Below the pieces are notes generated by a model, which did no database searches, had not been told where the DNA came from, and was given only the letters and a program-made list of their open reading frames with translations. The position numbers were made by a program, and so were the translations under genes. Of a stretch of 64,000 nt of DNA, positions 53,510 to 64,000 are shown in pieces (position 1 is the stretch's first letter; every line of letters begins with the position of its first letter). The stretch is from the NCBI GenBank assembly GCA_949987705.1, contig OX465281.1:32348942-32412941 (forward strand), read 5' to 3'. Source of the DNA: Thereva unica. Lineage: Eukaryota > Arthropoda > Insecta > Diptera > Therevidae.

Positions 53510-55260
53510 CGATACAGATATGGTTCACCACTTACCTCAATGTTAGATCGAAGTCCTCTTCAGTCCATTCACGGGGCACGTCGCTCAGCACCGAGCGGTA
53601 TTGATGTCTACTTGTGGAAAGGACACTATTCAATGGACACCCCTAGAGAGAATCTTGGAGAGAAATCCGCCGGCCATCCTGAAAGAAATTTAGCCCTCTT
53701 AGGCCATCATGCCTATTTGAAAGACGTGTACGAGTACGGGAGAAAGTAATTTAATTTTATTCATTACACAAGAACAAGAACAAAAGGGTTCACATATTTA
53801 AACAACAACCAAAATGTATAAATGTGTTTTTGTATAAGTAGGTGTGAGAAAAAGAAAATAACTGAATCAATTGACTTCACTGGTGACTTAATAACTCCAC
53901 CATGAAGCAAACTTTAAAAAAATTCCATAATTGTTAACTATAAAAAAAAACCAAAACGACGCCCTGGGCCCAGTACGTTGTTTTGTTACAACGATATATG
54001 ACTTCTGTTGGTAAGTCTCTTAATCACAAGCGAGACTGTCAAACGCAAAACAAATCACCCTGTGGTAATTGAGGGTATAAAGTGTTGAAATTAATTAATA
54101 TATGGAGGTGTGTAGTGCAGTGAATTGGTGAATTAAAATTTTTTTAGACACGAAAACTGTAATGATTGTAAATACAATAAAAGTTCATCAACATTATTCA
54201 ATATATAGAAAAAAAAAATGTAAATTATTTGAACTGTCATTAATAATATAATACGTATAATAAAATAATTGTTTAAGGTGGTAAAAGAAATTATAAGAAA
54301 TAGAACTTGTTTTAATCTTCAGTTACTGGAAAATATTACAGGATTCCGTGACGACTAACTTTTGACGTTTGCCAGGGGCTTCTCACTGCTGCACACCATC
54401 AAAACCAGCCTCTGCAATCAATCACCACACTGAAACGTGGCTTTTATAGGCAAACGGAAAATTGCACCAAAAACAAGTTCGAGTCACGTAAGGCAAGACA
54501 ATGTTCCCGAACCTTTGCGTTTTGTTTGCGTCTCCAACAAAAATGGTCAGCCAGCAATAATTTCGCCAATACTTTCTGAATTAAGCTGCACGCCTCATAT
54601 TGGTCCTGTCCCCAAATTGCAATGCACGCAATTCCACACCAGGTGACGTTTGGCAAGCAGATCAGCAGAAAACTTCGCTTCAAAGACGGTCACTTCCCCT
54701 TCCACACGTAAATAACAAAGAAATGCACAATACCTTAATCTTCTTGTGCGGCTATATATTTGCCAACTTTGCTTCGTTGTTGTAGATTCACCAGTCACCC
54801 TTCCTCTCAGGGCCCCACCAGTCCACAGCAATACGAATTATTAATCCTCCTCAGGACTCATGGCAGACATCTTGGATAAAATTTCATTCTCCTCCTTTAA
54901 AACTTGAAAGTTGCTACTAATTCACGCCGGGACCAAAAGCATTCCACACGCACTGAATTGTATTGGCTGATACTATTTTAATTCCACGATTTGCCAAAAC
55001 AAATTTAAAAGATACCACACAATCGGTTTTCTTTATTGAAAAAATAATTTTTCGCACAAAATCGACCACCTCCCTGACCGTCCAGAAACATTCTCCCTTT
55101 TTGAAGTTATACTTCTTTAGGCGCGTTTTGAAAAATATTATGAGAGTGAATTTTGACGAATTCGCAACGCAACGCAACTTGAGGATATGGGCGAAGGGGT
55201 GGAGGCAATGGAGGGCAAGCATTTCAACTTCCATTCTTCATGCGCACTGGGATTATCATT
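53510..55260. other. No recognisable element
   Basis: Mixed AT-rich sequence with short overlapping frames, for example at 54437-54683 and 54917-55234. I recognise no domain in any of them. Confidence 0.4.
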
Positions 55261-55264
55261 ACGT

Positions 55265-55674
55265 GCGTTCCATTGGGCGATATTTGCTACTCCGGAGTAC
55301 ACCCGAGGACCTCCAACTACCCCTGCTCTTGTTTTGGGGGATTTCACTCCTAGTAGAAACGCATAAAATTTCCGCCAGGTTTTCAAGCTTTAGCTACTTA
55401 AAAGTAGATGGCTTTTTGTTTTTTCAGTAAAATAAACTGTCAGATTAATTATTATAAGGTGCATTTTTAAAGTAAACAAAACAAGTAACAGTTTAAAGTG
55501 AATAAAATAAATAACAGTGGAATTTAAAAAATTATAAAGTGGATAATATTAATAGATATAATACGGTAAGATAAAATAAATTGTTTTATTATACCCTTGT
55601 TTACTTCCTATGTCAAAAATCGCGTTCCATTGGCCATGTACTCGGGAGTAGAAAAAATCTCCCAATGGAACGCG
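55265..55674. repeat. GCGTTCCATTGG repeat, three ends
   Basis: GCGTTCCATTGGG...CTACTCC.GAGTACA at 55265 recurs in reverse complement within a compact hairpin at 55621-55674 (CGCGTTCCATTGG and CCAATGGAACGCG as arms). The first copy is half an element and the second looks complete. Confidence 0.6.
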
Positions 55675-55861
55675 GCTATTATTAGGCACGGTATACAGAA
55701 AACGAAGGAAATGTAAAAGCGACGCCAGCTTTGAATACCGTAAAAAATGGGCGCCTGGTGACGTCAGCCGTAATGCTGAAACAACAACAACAGCTTCGAT
55801 TTTATATGGGAAGTGTCCCCAACGTGACATCAGCACTAAACTACCGTATACGGTATACAGA

Positions 55862-57424
55862 CATATCAATGCAATCCAAACGGCTCAAAACTTTTCCCTG
55901 TCTATAACCAGGGATGATATCTCGAAACATATAAATGAACTTCCACAAGATTTTTCGTCCGGCCCTGATGGAGTCCCTCCAGCTGTTCTAAAATCCTGTG
56001 CAGGGGCCCTACTGTCTCCTCTTCTATGTTTATTTCAAAAATCCCTAAATAAAGGGCGCTTCCCAACCTTATGGAAGAACTCTTTTATAATACCTGTCCA
56101 TAAGAAAGGCTGTAAAAACGAAATATCTAATTATAGGCCAATTGCGAAGTTATCGTCTATACCAAAACTCTTCGAATCTATTATTTATTCTGCTATCGCC
56201 CCTATCTGCAAGAGGCTTATCTCAACAAACCAACATGGTTTTCTTGCAGCCCGTTCCACTACTACTAATTTACTGGAGTTCTCTTCACACACAATTAGAG
56301 GCTTTGTCACTGGCTGCCAAACTGACTGTGTCTATACAGATTTTAGTAAGGCTTTCGACAAGCTCTCCCACTCTATTATAGTTCTTAAACTAAAGAAATT
56401 AGGCTTTCCGCATGCCCTTGTGGATTGGTTCCAGTCGTACTTAGCCGATAGAACCTACCAGGTTCTATTCCGCGGAGTCAAATCGAAGAACATCGAAGCG
56501 TCCTCTGGAGTCCCGAAAGGCAGTCATCTTGGCCCTCTTCTTTTTATTTTATCAATTGACGATATTGTTACCCTGCTAAGGCACTGTAAAATCCTTATTT
56601 ACGCTGATGACATCAAACTGTATCGCCACATAAGGAGTATAGAGGATTGCAAACTTCTGCAAGCAGATCTAAACACCTTCTATTCTTGGTGTTCCAACAA
56701 CAACCTTGTGCTTAATATTAGTAAATGCGAGATCATGACTTTTGGTAGGAAACGTGGTGTTATAACTTATGACTATACTTTCCTTGACAACAAGGTCTCC
56801 CGTACTGAATCTGTAATCGATCTTGGGGTTAGGTTAGAAAGTAAGTTGGATTTCTCCACCCACATCAATTATATCTCCTCCAAGGGCAATTCAGTCCTGG
56901 GATTTATAAAAAGATGGTCCAAAGAGTTCAACAACCCCCTCGTCACTAAACACCTGTACGTATCTTTGGTTAGGCCTTTGCTTGACTACGCTTCCCAGGT
57001 ATGGTCTCCTTACTACTCCTCCCATGTCAGTAGAATCGAATCGGTTCAAAGGAAGTTCGTCCGGTTTGCACTCAGTCACCTCCCGTGGGATGACCCACTC
57101 GCTCTTCCGCCTTATGAGAACAGACTTAAATTGCTCAACTTAAGCTCCCTCCATAAGCGCCGTGAGGTCGCTGACGTTATATTCGTTCATCGACTGATGA
57201 ATGATAAGGTGGACTCTGGTTTCTTAAGAAACCGCGCGTCATTTAGAGTGAATAACTACAACCTGAGAGGTGAACCTCTCTTGCACATTAATTCCTCTAA
57301 CACCAATTATGGCATGTTCGAACCCGTTAATCGCATGCTTATAAATACTAACAACAATAGGAGTGTGTTTAGCTTGCTAACCAGTGAAGTTGTCCTTAAA
57401 AGGACCCTTCTCAATGTGGCGTGA
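55862..57424 (+). CDS. LINE-C reverse transcriptase (open, 5'-truncated)
   Basis: A 521-codon frame including the stop, open from the start of recognisable homology with no initiating ATG. Landmarks in order: HINELPQDFSSGPDG, FIIPVHKKG, NYRPIAKLSS, YTDFSKAFDKL (catalytic Asp), VPKGSHLGPLLF, YADDIKLY (catalytic pair), ISKCEIMTFGR, VRPLLDYASQVWSP, RREVADVIF and NRSVFSLLTSE. It copies element RNA during insertion. Within the shared region it differs from the minus-strand copy at only two residues by my reading (R/K and V/I). The endonuclease domain is not present in the window. Confidence 0.92.
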   Translation, partial: HINAIQTAQNFSLSITRDDISKHINELPQDFSSGPDGVPPAVLKSCAGALLSPLLCLFQKSLNKGRFPTLWKNSFIIPVHKKGCKNEISNYRPIAKLSSIPKLFESIIYSAIAPICKRLISTNQHGFLAARSTTTNLLEFSSHTIRGFVTGCQTDCVYTDFSKAFDKLSHSIIVLKLKKLGFPHALVDWFQSYLADRTYQVLFRGVKSKNIEASSGVPKGSHLGPLLFILSIDDIVTLLRHCKILIYADDIKLYRHIRSIEDCKLLQADLNTFYSWCSNNNLVLNISKCEIMTFGRKRGVITYDYTFLDNKVSRTESVIDLGVRLESKLDFSTHINYISSKGNSVLGFIKRWSKEFNNPLVTKHLYVSLVRPLLDYASQVWSPYYSSHVSRIESVQRKFVRFALSHLPWDDPLALPPYENRLKLLNLSSLHKRREVADVIFVHRLMNDKVDSGFLRNRASFRVNNYNLRGEPLLHINSSNTNYGMFEPVNRMLINTNNNRSVFSLLTSEVVLKRTLLNVA

Positions 57425-57715
57425 CTCTCTGCGTGCCTCACTCCCTTTTTAGTTTTGCATGCTTCTCTGTTTAATGTTTTTGATCTTTTATGTTTTTAAT
57501 ATTTTATGTTTGCATGTCTCAGCTGAGCCACGGCAGTGGTAAACATTTCTCAGCCCTGCTGGGAAGTGCACCTTCTGTATTAGAAGGGAAACTCTATATA
57601 TGTATATATATACATATATATATACCTATATATATGTATGTATGTGTATGTATATATATAGATTTTCACGCTTAGCTGTAAAGTGCGCCTTCTGTGCTAG
57701 AAGGGTTAACTCTAT
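55862..57715 (+). mobile_element. LINE-C copy 2, 5'-truncated
   Basis: Plus-strand twin of 38872-40608, extending about 110 bp further 5' in the coding sequence. The 3' UTR has CCTTCTGTATTAGAAGG at 57571, a TA-rich microsatellite and CCTTCTGTGCTAGAAGG at about 57688. It ends GGGTTAACTCTAT. The microsatellite is the main place where the two copies differ. Confidence 0.92.
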
Positions 57716-58251
57716 CTACATTACCTTGTTTCTGAATACCGTGATTACTATGGGCATATGAAAACTCGCAGCCGATGCCGGTTCCACGATGTCGATGGGT
57801 GAGGGGGTTTTTATGCTGAGGCTATGGAGGGAAATAAATTTCATGTTCGAGTCATCAGCTAAGCGTATGTATGTTTGTTTTTTCGTGGGCATTACATAGG
57901 AAAGGAAGATTCGTAGTGTTTATTGTGTGCTGTTTGTGGGTGAGGGGTTTTACTGAATGGAAGGCAATTTCTCTAACTCGTAATGTAATATCATAGACTC
58001 GCCAAGTTTTTAACTTGTAAAAAGTGGCAAAATATTGTATTTTAACATTTTTTACTGCACGTGCATTACCGGTGATAAGTTGGTTAGTGATCCGAGTGAA
58101 TAAATTGAATGAAATTGATAAGGTGACCAGTTTTGTTTACATTCATGGTGGTTTTTTCGGGTTAATTTAGGGAAAAAATGTTGGATTTATGTGGTAATGA
58201 AATTAAAAGTGAATTTAAAATGGTTAAAAATTATTACGGAATAGTTATTAA

Positions 58252-58720
58252 CCTGTTAACTGGGTATGACGAAATATTTCGTCATACATAAAAGCCTACT
58301 GCAATGGGCATGACGAAATTTTTCGTCATGGAAATTAATCGTAATATATTGAACGCATTACGTTCTACGTTGTTCTGCATAGTCTTGCATGCCACACTGT
58401 TTCAAGCAATATCATACTGCGAAATAATTATTATAATTTGTTCTATTAATTCATTGTACATTAAATACATTTGAATTATATTTTAAATATAAAATATTTT
58501 ATCAAAATAAATAATCAAATGTAGGGATTTAGTTCTACCATAATTCCTTATGTACTAACTTGGGATGGTGTCGTGTCAATAAAATAAATAAAATAAATAA
58601 AAACCATAAGTTAAAAACGATATTCTTTTATTATTCGAGGTGTGATATTACTTATCGCTGCGAACAAAAAGTCCCCATTCTGAAACGAGTTAAGCAATAG
58701 CTAATTCCCCGGTTAACAGG
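58252..58720. mobile_element. piggyBac-type MITE, TSD TTAA
   Basis: TTAA flanks both ends (58248-58251, 58721-58724). Inside are inverted repeats CCTGTTAACTGGG at the left and CCCCGGTTAACAGG at the right. TTAA target and CCT-like ends are piggyBac hallmarks. Near the left end two palindromes, ATGACGAAATATTTCGTCAT and ATGACGAAATTTTTCGTCAT (one central mismatch), lie about 45 bp apart. 469 bp, no coding. Confidence 0.85.
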
Positions 58721-59194
58721 TTAAAACATAAGTGCAAGTACCACCACACAACATGAATAACAAAAGTTTTGAACTTTTTCCTACACATTTTTCTGCTTTA
58801 ATATTTTTAAAAATTATTCTTCAACAAGCTTTAATCACTTTAAATTCACTTTTAACTCAATAACCACACAAATTCAACATTTTTGCCCTAAAATAACTCG
58901 ACAAAACCACAGCGAATGTAAACAAAATTGGTCACCTTCACAATTAAACCATTAAAACATATTGATTCACTAAATTTTTTGAAATTGTTTTAATTCAATC
59001 ACTGAAACACTAATCACTGGTAATCCAGGTGCAGAAAAAAGTGATAAAATACAATATTTTACAACTTTTTATTGCAAAAATAAACTTAAAAACTTGGCTC
59101 CACTATGTTATTACACGAGAAATGTCCTCCATTCAAGCAAATGTAGGATCGGCACCGGCTGCTTCCAGGCCTGTAGCTACGATGGGTTTGCTGA

Positions 59195-59395
59195 AGGCCC
59201 TATCAGAACCTCAAATGTGCAGCGTACTGCAAATTTAAGACATGATATGAACATGCAGCACGCTGCTTTGCTTGTCATTTTACCAGCCTGAGCCAATTGA
59301 AATACTTTTGATTGCAGCGTGCTGCATTTTTATCTCATGCCCTAATTTACTGCACGCTGCCAATTTTGATTTTCTGATACGGCCTGCGAACGATA
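59195..59395. mobile_element. Foldback MITE, about 201 bp
   Basis: AGGCCCTATCAGAA and TTCTGATACGGCCT are the ends. The whole left half (GCAGCGT.CTGCAAATT, CATGATA, ATGCAGCACGCTGC) pairs with the right half. GCAGCACGCTGC is itself nearly palindromic. No target duplication is clear. Confidence 0.75.
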
Positions 59396-59599
59396 TAGAC
59401 GAAGGGGTAGAGGAGGGAAGCATTGCAACTCCAATCCTTTAGCTATTAAGTTTATTATTATATGGGCATATGAAAATTCGTAGCCAAAGTCCGTTCACGA
59501 TGTCCATGTGTGAGGAGGTTTTTAGCCAGAGGCTATGGAGGGAAATAAATTACATATCCTAATTTTCAGCTAAAGCCGGCTCTAAACGATGCTATGAAC

Positions 59600-60250
59600 A
59601 CTTTCCAACGTTGGACGTTTGATGGTAGAACGCATCGTGTGGCCGCTACTCGAACTACGAATGTCTAATGTCAAGCATCCAACGATGGTGTTTGGACAGG
59701 TTCGGAGTGTTGTCACTCAAACTTTGGAAGCGTTGATGCTGTATTTGCCGATACATTAATGTCCTTAGTATGAAACTCCTCGTATCATATTTCAATTACC
59801 CTAACCCACTCAATTTAATTGAGTAACAACTAAAAGAAGAAGCTGGGGAAGTGAACAAAATTTGGAAGTGACGTAATGAATCTACCCAAGGTCGATGAAC
59901 CCACAGGTGAGTTACGAGAGCATACCGGCAAAATGAGTCTACGCAACGCCTGGAATTCCTCATTGTGACAGAGGACACAGACGATGTCCTTTTGGATTGC
60001 CGGAGATTAGCCGAGCAAACTGGTGCACTGTAACCTACAGCTAAAGGCACGGCTAAGAACAAAAAACGTCTTAGACTATAATGGTACGATCGTTTGATCT
60101 ACTGACGAAAGTGGAGGAGAAGCTAAATTCCTGAATCAGAAGCTAAGGCGGAAATGAACAAAAAAGAATTGAGTTGGGCTTAGAAGTTACCAGTAGTATT
60201 ATCAGGTAAATATGTAAATGCTGATCCAGCTTTGCGACGCATATTAAACT
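59600..60250. other. No recognisable element
   Basis: Short frames only. A DTDDVLLDCRRLAE-like reading near 59980 faintly recalls the C-terminal zinc region of R1/I LINEs but is not enough to call. Confidence 0.35.
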
Positions 60251-60254
60251 TAAC

Positions 60255-60345
60255 ATACATTACGTTTTGGTAGAAAATTAGCCAGTCTTAAGAGAATTTC
60301 ATGAGGCATCTTAAGCCCATCTTAAGATAATTGTAATTAGGCCTA
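60255..60345. mobile_element. Half copy of the LINE-D-inserted MITE family
   Basis: AGAAAATTAGCCA, GAGGCATCTTAAGCC and a diverged right end AATTAGGCCT align with the right half of 24695-24897. The left half is not found. Confidence 0.7.
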
Positions 60346-60802
60346 ATGACCCAACTAGTTGGTGATTTTAGTTAGGATTAGAATACGGTATAACCGACAG
60401 CCTTGAGCGTGTCGGCATCATAATGCTTGCACCTTCCAACGCACGAAAATAGAAAGAATCCAATAAAATATTAGTGTAGAAATTAAAAATTAGTCTTAAA
60501 ATCACGCCAAAGAAGTATAACTTCTAATGCGTGTACATAAGTACACACACACACTGTTTTTTTTTATTTATTTTTCCTCTCAAATTTTATTTTTTTTCTC
60601 TACGCCTACTTTTCTTAAATTTTTTCCATATCGGGAAGTGCTTTCTAGTTATTTACTAAAAATTTCCGCCAGGGGAACACACTTATTAAAACCGACCGTT
60701 ACACCCTCCTAGAGGACATGCCTTATGCTTCTCCTCGCAAAATTTTAACCCCAAAACATCAAATAACTCAAAACAAAAATTCCTCTTTAAGAATGCCATA
60801 AA

Positions 60803-61082
60803 AAAATACAAGACATAAAAATTTCCAAAAAGGACACTTTTACTGGGACTTTAATTCGCAGAAATCGTCAACCTCCAGGATAAAAATTGACGACATTGTC
60901 CAAGTCTCCAGCAAATTAAAGGAGCCCCGGCCAAAGGCGAAGGACTCGACTTTATTTAAAAATTGTGTAAATTTCGTGAATAACGACAGCAATAAATTCG
61001 AAGACGTTTCATGTCGTAACTCATTTACTGTGCTGAAGGATGAAGAAAGGATGACAGCCAAGAAAAAGGCAAATTGTACCTG
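60803..61082 (+). other. Unidentified open stretch, about 92 codons
   Basis: Open without an initiating ATG, ending at a TGA. The text is hydrophilic and basic (KLKEPRPKAKDSTLFK, NSFTVLKDEERMTAKKK). The FTVLKDEE piece recalls the F-xVL-x(D/E) motif of some LINE ORF1 proteins, but I cannot assign it. It could be an ORF1 relic or chance. Confidence 0.3.
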
Positions 61083-61089
61083 AAAAGGA

Positions 61090-62480
61090 TCACAAAACGC
61101 TTCTTGTCGTTCCAGATCTGTTTTAAAGTCCATCGTAACAGGGCATCCCTCGTGTTATCACGCTCCAATTAAAATGAACGAATTCGTCTTTTTGTTGTTG
61201 TTTTCGAATAATGCAACAATATATAGAAGGGATGCCGGGGATGAACTTTGGGGGATGTTTTACCGGAGGGAGAGCAACAGGTTGGCTTTTCGGTGTGGAT
61301 GCACGGAACATGCGCCTTGGGGAGGTTTTGTGTTGTTCCACAATTCATCGTGAATGGTTTTTGTTTATTTATTGGAATGAATTGTGTGGGGCTGGCGAGA
61401 GGAGATTCATTTTTGGTACTGATTTTGGGGCAGTTTTGGGAGTAGTTGGAAGTATATCTAGTCCCATACTTCCGATTCCGTTTTTTTTTTTTGCATTTGA
61501 GGAGAAAAAATATCCTTGATGTAATTGATGGCATTTTGCAACGTTTTCTTGGTATTTTAATGTTTTCACAGCACCCTCAATAATTTCTTTAAGTACATGA
61601 AACATTTCATTCTAGTCATCCTGTCAGTTGTATCGCTTTAAAAAGGAAGCGACCGCATTACCTATTTCAAGCTCCTATCAGAGAAATACTAAATTCTGGA
61701 CTAACATTTTGCGGTTTAGATTGTTGCGTTTTTGACGTTTTACATTTTCCATAATGAAATTTTCGTCAATGTCAAGAGTTGTATCGTGCATAAAATAGGA
61801 CGAATTTATTAGAAGAGCAATTTTAATTTTCTCCTCACATTAAATCACTTCCATTAAATTCCTAGAATGGGTACTATTTTTATTTTCCTTTCTTCGAAAA
61901 GGATCAATAAATAAATTGGTATTGATATAGGTGCGATTATTCTGACGTCTTTCTTCTTAGTACTTAGCTATTTGCCCTTCGATATTTTAAGACGCCGTTA
62001 AACATGTATAATTGACCCAGTTCACAAATAAGGCGAAGTGATGAGCCTGTGGCTAGAACTAGAAAAGCTCTATAGCCTCTGAGACTGACCATTCTATTTT
62101 GAGAACTGGTAAACTTCTTGGGGGGTCTCTGGAGGCCACTATACTAAAAATATATCCACGGAGGTGAGGGTTATCTCCAGTTCAATGGTGCATTGTTGTA
62201 GAAGAGTCCCTAGAGGAAATCGCCTAGAGGAAGAGTCCCTAGAAGAAATAGCCAAAAAAAGTTCGTCCAAGTTTTCGACGAGATCTGTTTGCCGAAACAC
62301 AAAATACCATGTCAAAAGGTCTGCAGCAGGTACTTGATTTTGTCTGCATTTGGTGCGCCAGTGTAGGACTAAATTTTAATCCACGACAAAACGATAATGG
62401 CAGAAGAGGAATGCTGCCGCAACTTACAGAAGGTTTCTATATTCACTAATCCTGAATGAATCGTCATCTCATCCAACATC
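61090..62480. other. No recognisable element
   Basis: Overlapping medium-length frames on both strands (61123-61605) have no motif I recognise. The remainder is AT-rich. Confidence 0.4.
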
Positions 62481-62485
62481 GTAGT

Positions 62486-62620
62486 ATCCCTAATCTATCT
62501 TGTCCTCTTCCGATGCTATTTTTCAAGCTAAGTTTACTACTAGTCATGCACCATGTCGTGAACGACATGATGGACAGGTAGTAGTAAAAATAGTGGCTCC
62601 TGAGTTCAGACTTTGAATAT
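62486..62620 (+). repeat. LINE-A 3' tail relic
   Basis: ATGCACCATG, ACGACATGATGGACAGGTAG and GTGGCTCCTGAG follow the order of the LINE-A 3' UTR at 12.70-12.79 kb. No RT coding remains upstream. Confidence 0.65.
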
Positions 62621-62879
62621 ACAAAATGAACTCCCAACGTGTTTTTGTGAAGTTGGGCCTTCTCAATCAAGTTACTCTAATTTGGGTCCCATCTCATTGG
62701 AGCTTCAAAGGCAGCTGAAAAAGGAAAATTGGTCCTTGAGTTTACTAAAACGAACGGCGCATTAAAACAAACGAAGGGCTTGAAGAAGTATATGGCGAAA
62801 TAATTATTCTCACACTTATAATTGTACAGGTTAAAATGCTAGACAGCATTGTCAATGGTAGACCAGTAGCAGCTTCAAA

Positions 62880-64000
62880 CAATTTGATTGTTGAAAACAG
62901 CATCTTCCGCCATCCACTCAAACACTAGCTCACCTGGCGAAAGCCGGCAACGACTCGGCGATGTTAGACTAGGTTTTGATCAACGCAAGATTCTGATCGA
63001 CGTCCAACGCTTTAAGTGCAATGCATGGGCCCGATTGCGGATCGGACCATTATCTGTACCAGACGATCCGGCAGTTAGGCGGCAAAACAACAGCAATAAA
63101 CGACAACATCGAAAAATCGTATGGAAATTTCGTTAACTCTCCCCATGGGTGCCGACAAATCAGGGGCCGGTTCGTGTATGGCGAACGACGATAATCGTAC
63201 GAAAAAAAATTGAAGTCGAAAAATTTTGCCGACGAAAATTTTAGCGTTCGCATAGGTCGAAAGAAAATTTTCCGTGTCCTAATGCAAAAACTCGATAACC
63301 CAAGACCTTTCGAGTGCTTTTCGTCGGCTTCGGACGAAAATTTTCAATTTTTCGACCTACGCGAACCCGAGCCGAAAAAAAAATTTCGTTTTCGACATAC
63401 ACGAACTGGCCCCAGTTTCTCAATACCGAACCGACAATTACTGACAATAACATCGCTGAAAAATGGAAAGACGATGGTAATAGATCAAGTAACCGCCGAG
63501 ATGATCAAAGCCGGAGGTGATGTCTTATCACAACAACTCCATGTCCTCATTACACACATATGGCGTTCGGATCATGTCCCGTCGGCGTGGAAGAAAGCGA
63601 TCGTTGTACCAATTGCGAAGAAAGGCGAGAGTCGGTAATGCAAGAATTATCACGGTATACCCCTTTTTGATCGCCGGTAAAGTATTTACGAAGATCATGC
63701 AATCGAAGCTACAGAAACATCGAGGGCAATTGAGCCAAAAAGAATAAGCGTGATTTAGACCACATCGAAGATACACATTGATCAAACATTCGCTCTCCGC
63801 CAGCTAATGGAAGAAAGAATTCGTTGCGGAAAACGAACTGTCGTCGTTTCCATCGATCTTTAATCTGCTTTCGATTGCATCGATTGAAACAGCTTGTGTT
63901 GTGAAGAGCCTTGGAAACCGAACACGTGCCATTGAAAATCACAACGGACGGATCAAAAGCCAGTATTCACCTCGATTTCACCCGAATCGATCGGGTTCCG
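62880..64000 (+). pseudogene. LINE-E: endonuclease/RT, runs off the window
   Basis: The endonuclease end is seen in ALSAMHGPDCGSDH, matching the GPDCGSDHxLV block with the catalytic Asp-His. A MITE (63161-63415) follows, then RT fingers: DQVTAEMIKAGGDVL, HVPSAWKKAIVVPIAKKGES. After a frameshift KVFTKIMQSKLQKH, IFALRQLMEERIRCGKRTVV-type text and an S-I-D-L block with the first catalytic Asp follow near the window end. Frameshifts and stops show it is inactive. Its type is close to LINE-D (same broad class of endonuclease/RT LINE), but the two fragments do not overlap, so I cannot compare them. Confidence 0.8.
63161..63415. mobile_element. MITE family P, copy 2, inserted in LINE-E
   Basis: Begins CAGGGGCCGGTTCGTGTATG and ends CATACACGAACTGGCCCCAG. 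The interior matches the copy at 17925-18180 almost base for base. It separates the endonuclease and RT parts of LINE-E, so it arrived after that LINE. Confidence 0.85.

Larger units (their letters stand above)
57748..59585. repeat. Composite palindrome flanked by direct repeats
   Basis: About 275 bp (57965-58240, starting near GCCAAGTTTTTAACTTG) is mirrored imperfectly at about 58735-59130. Shared blocks include AAGGTGACCA, TTTTGTTTACATTC and AAAAGTGAATTTAAA. Outside lie two direct repeats, 57748-57870 and 59460-59580, sharing ATGGGCATATGAAAA, CACGATGTC and GAGGCTATGGAGGGAAATAA. A piggyBac-type MITE sits at the centre. No gene was found. Confidence 0.75.

Noticed and set aside
59860..60060. 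C-terminal zinc region of an R1-type LINE
   Set aside because: Only one short DT-D-LLDC-like reading with a frameshift; too weak without neighbouring RT blocks.

Overview
This window looks like intergenic, repeat-saturated DNA from an animal genome, most likely an arthropod. It is AT-rich. I recognise no host gene, rRNA, functional tRNA or CRISPR array. Nearly everything I could identify is a mobile element or the remains of one. The arthropod reading rests on the mix of several LINE lineages, a Helitron, a tRNA-type SINE and many foldback MITEs. It is an inference, and the sequence does not fix the species.

Layout. 0-6 kb: a 146-bp tandem repeat, a LINE-A relic cut by a hAT-like end, a complete non-autonomous Helitron (2466-4278) carrying a higher-order minisatellite, a 185-bp tandem repeat, and a decayed Gypsy pol fragment. 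6-8.4 kb: nothing recognised. 8.4-13.5 kb: dense inverted-repeat elements, including a 246-bp-arm hairpin, a MITE nested in another inverted repeat, and two arrays of an AGCAAAAGCGG motif. 13.5-17.3 kb: LINE-B copy 1 with a long RT reading frame. 17.9-23 kb: MITEs and a TIR element with a perfect 8-bp target duplication, itself containing a tRNA-derived SINE. 23.7-24.3 kb: strand-biased simple repeats. 24.5-27.6 kb: LINE-D with a MITE inserted, then an 809-bp solo LTR. 29.1-34.1 kb: an R1-like relic and LINE-B copy 2 on the minus strand with an intact ORF1. 34-41.8 kb: MITEs, RT relics and LINE-C copy 1 (minus). 42.7-48.1 kb: LINE-A copy 3 and LINE-G with an RNase H motif. 49.9-53.2 kb: LINE-B copy 3, split by a 1.9-kb LTR insertion with target duplication GGCT. 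55.3-59.6 kb: small GCGTTCCATTGG repeats, LINE-C copy 2 (plus, nearly identical to copy 1), then a large imperfect palindrome with a piggyBac-type MITE at its centre. 62.5-64 kb: LINE-A tail and LINE-E with a MITE inserted.

How the parts work together. The autonomous parts are LINE ORFs (endonuclease plus reverse transcriptase, sometimes ORF1 or RNase H), but most have frameshifts. LINE-C copies are the freshest. The SINE has a 3' tail resembling LINE-A's tail, so LINE-A-type reverse transcriptase probably moved it. The MITEs and Helitron encode nothing and would need enzymes made elsewhere. Nesting gives a relative order: LINE-B3 before its LTR, LINE-D and LINE-E before their MITEs, the 8-bp-TSD element before its SINE, and the outer 10.6-11.7 kb repeat before its inner MITE.
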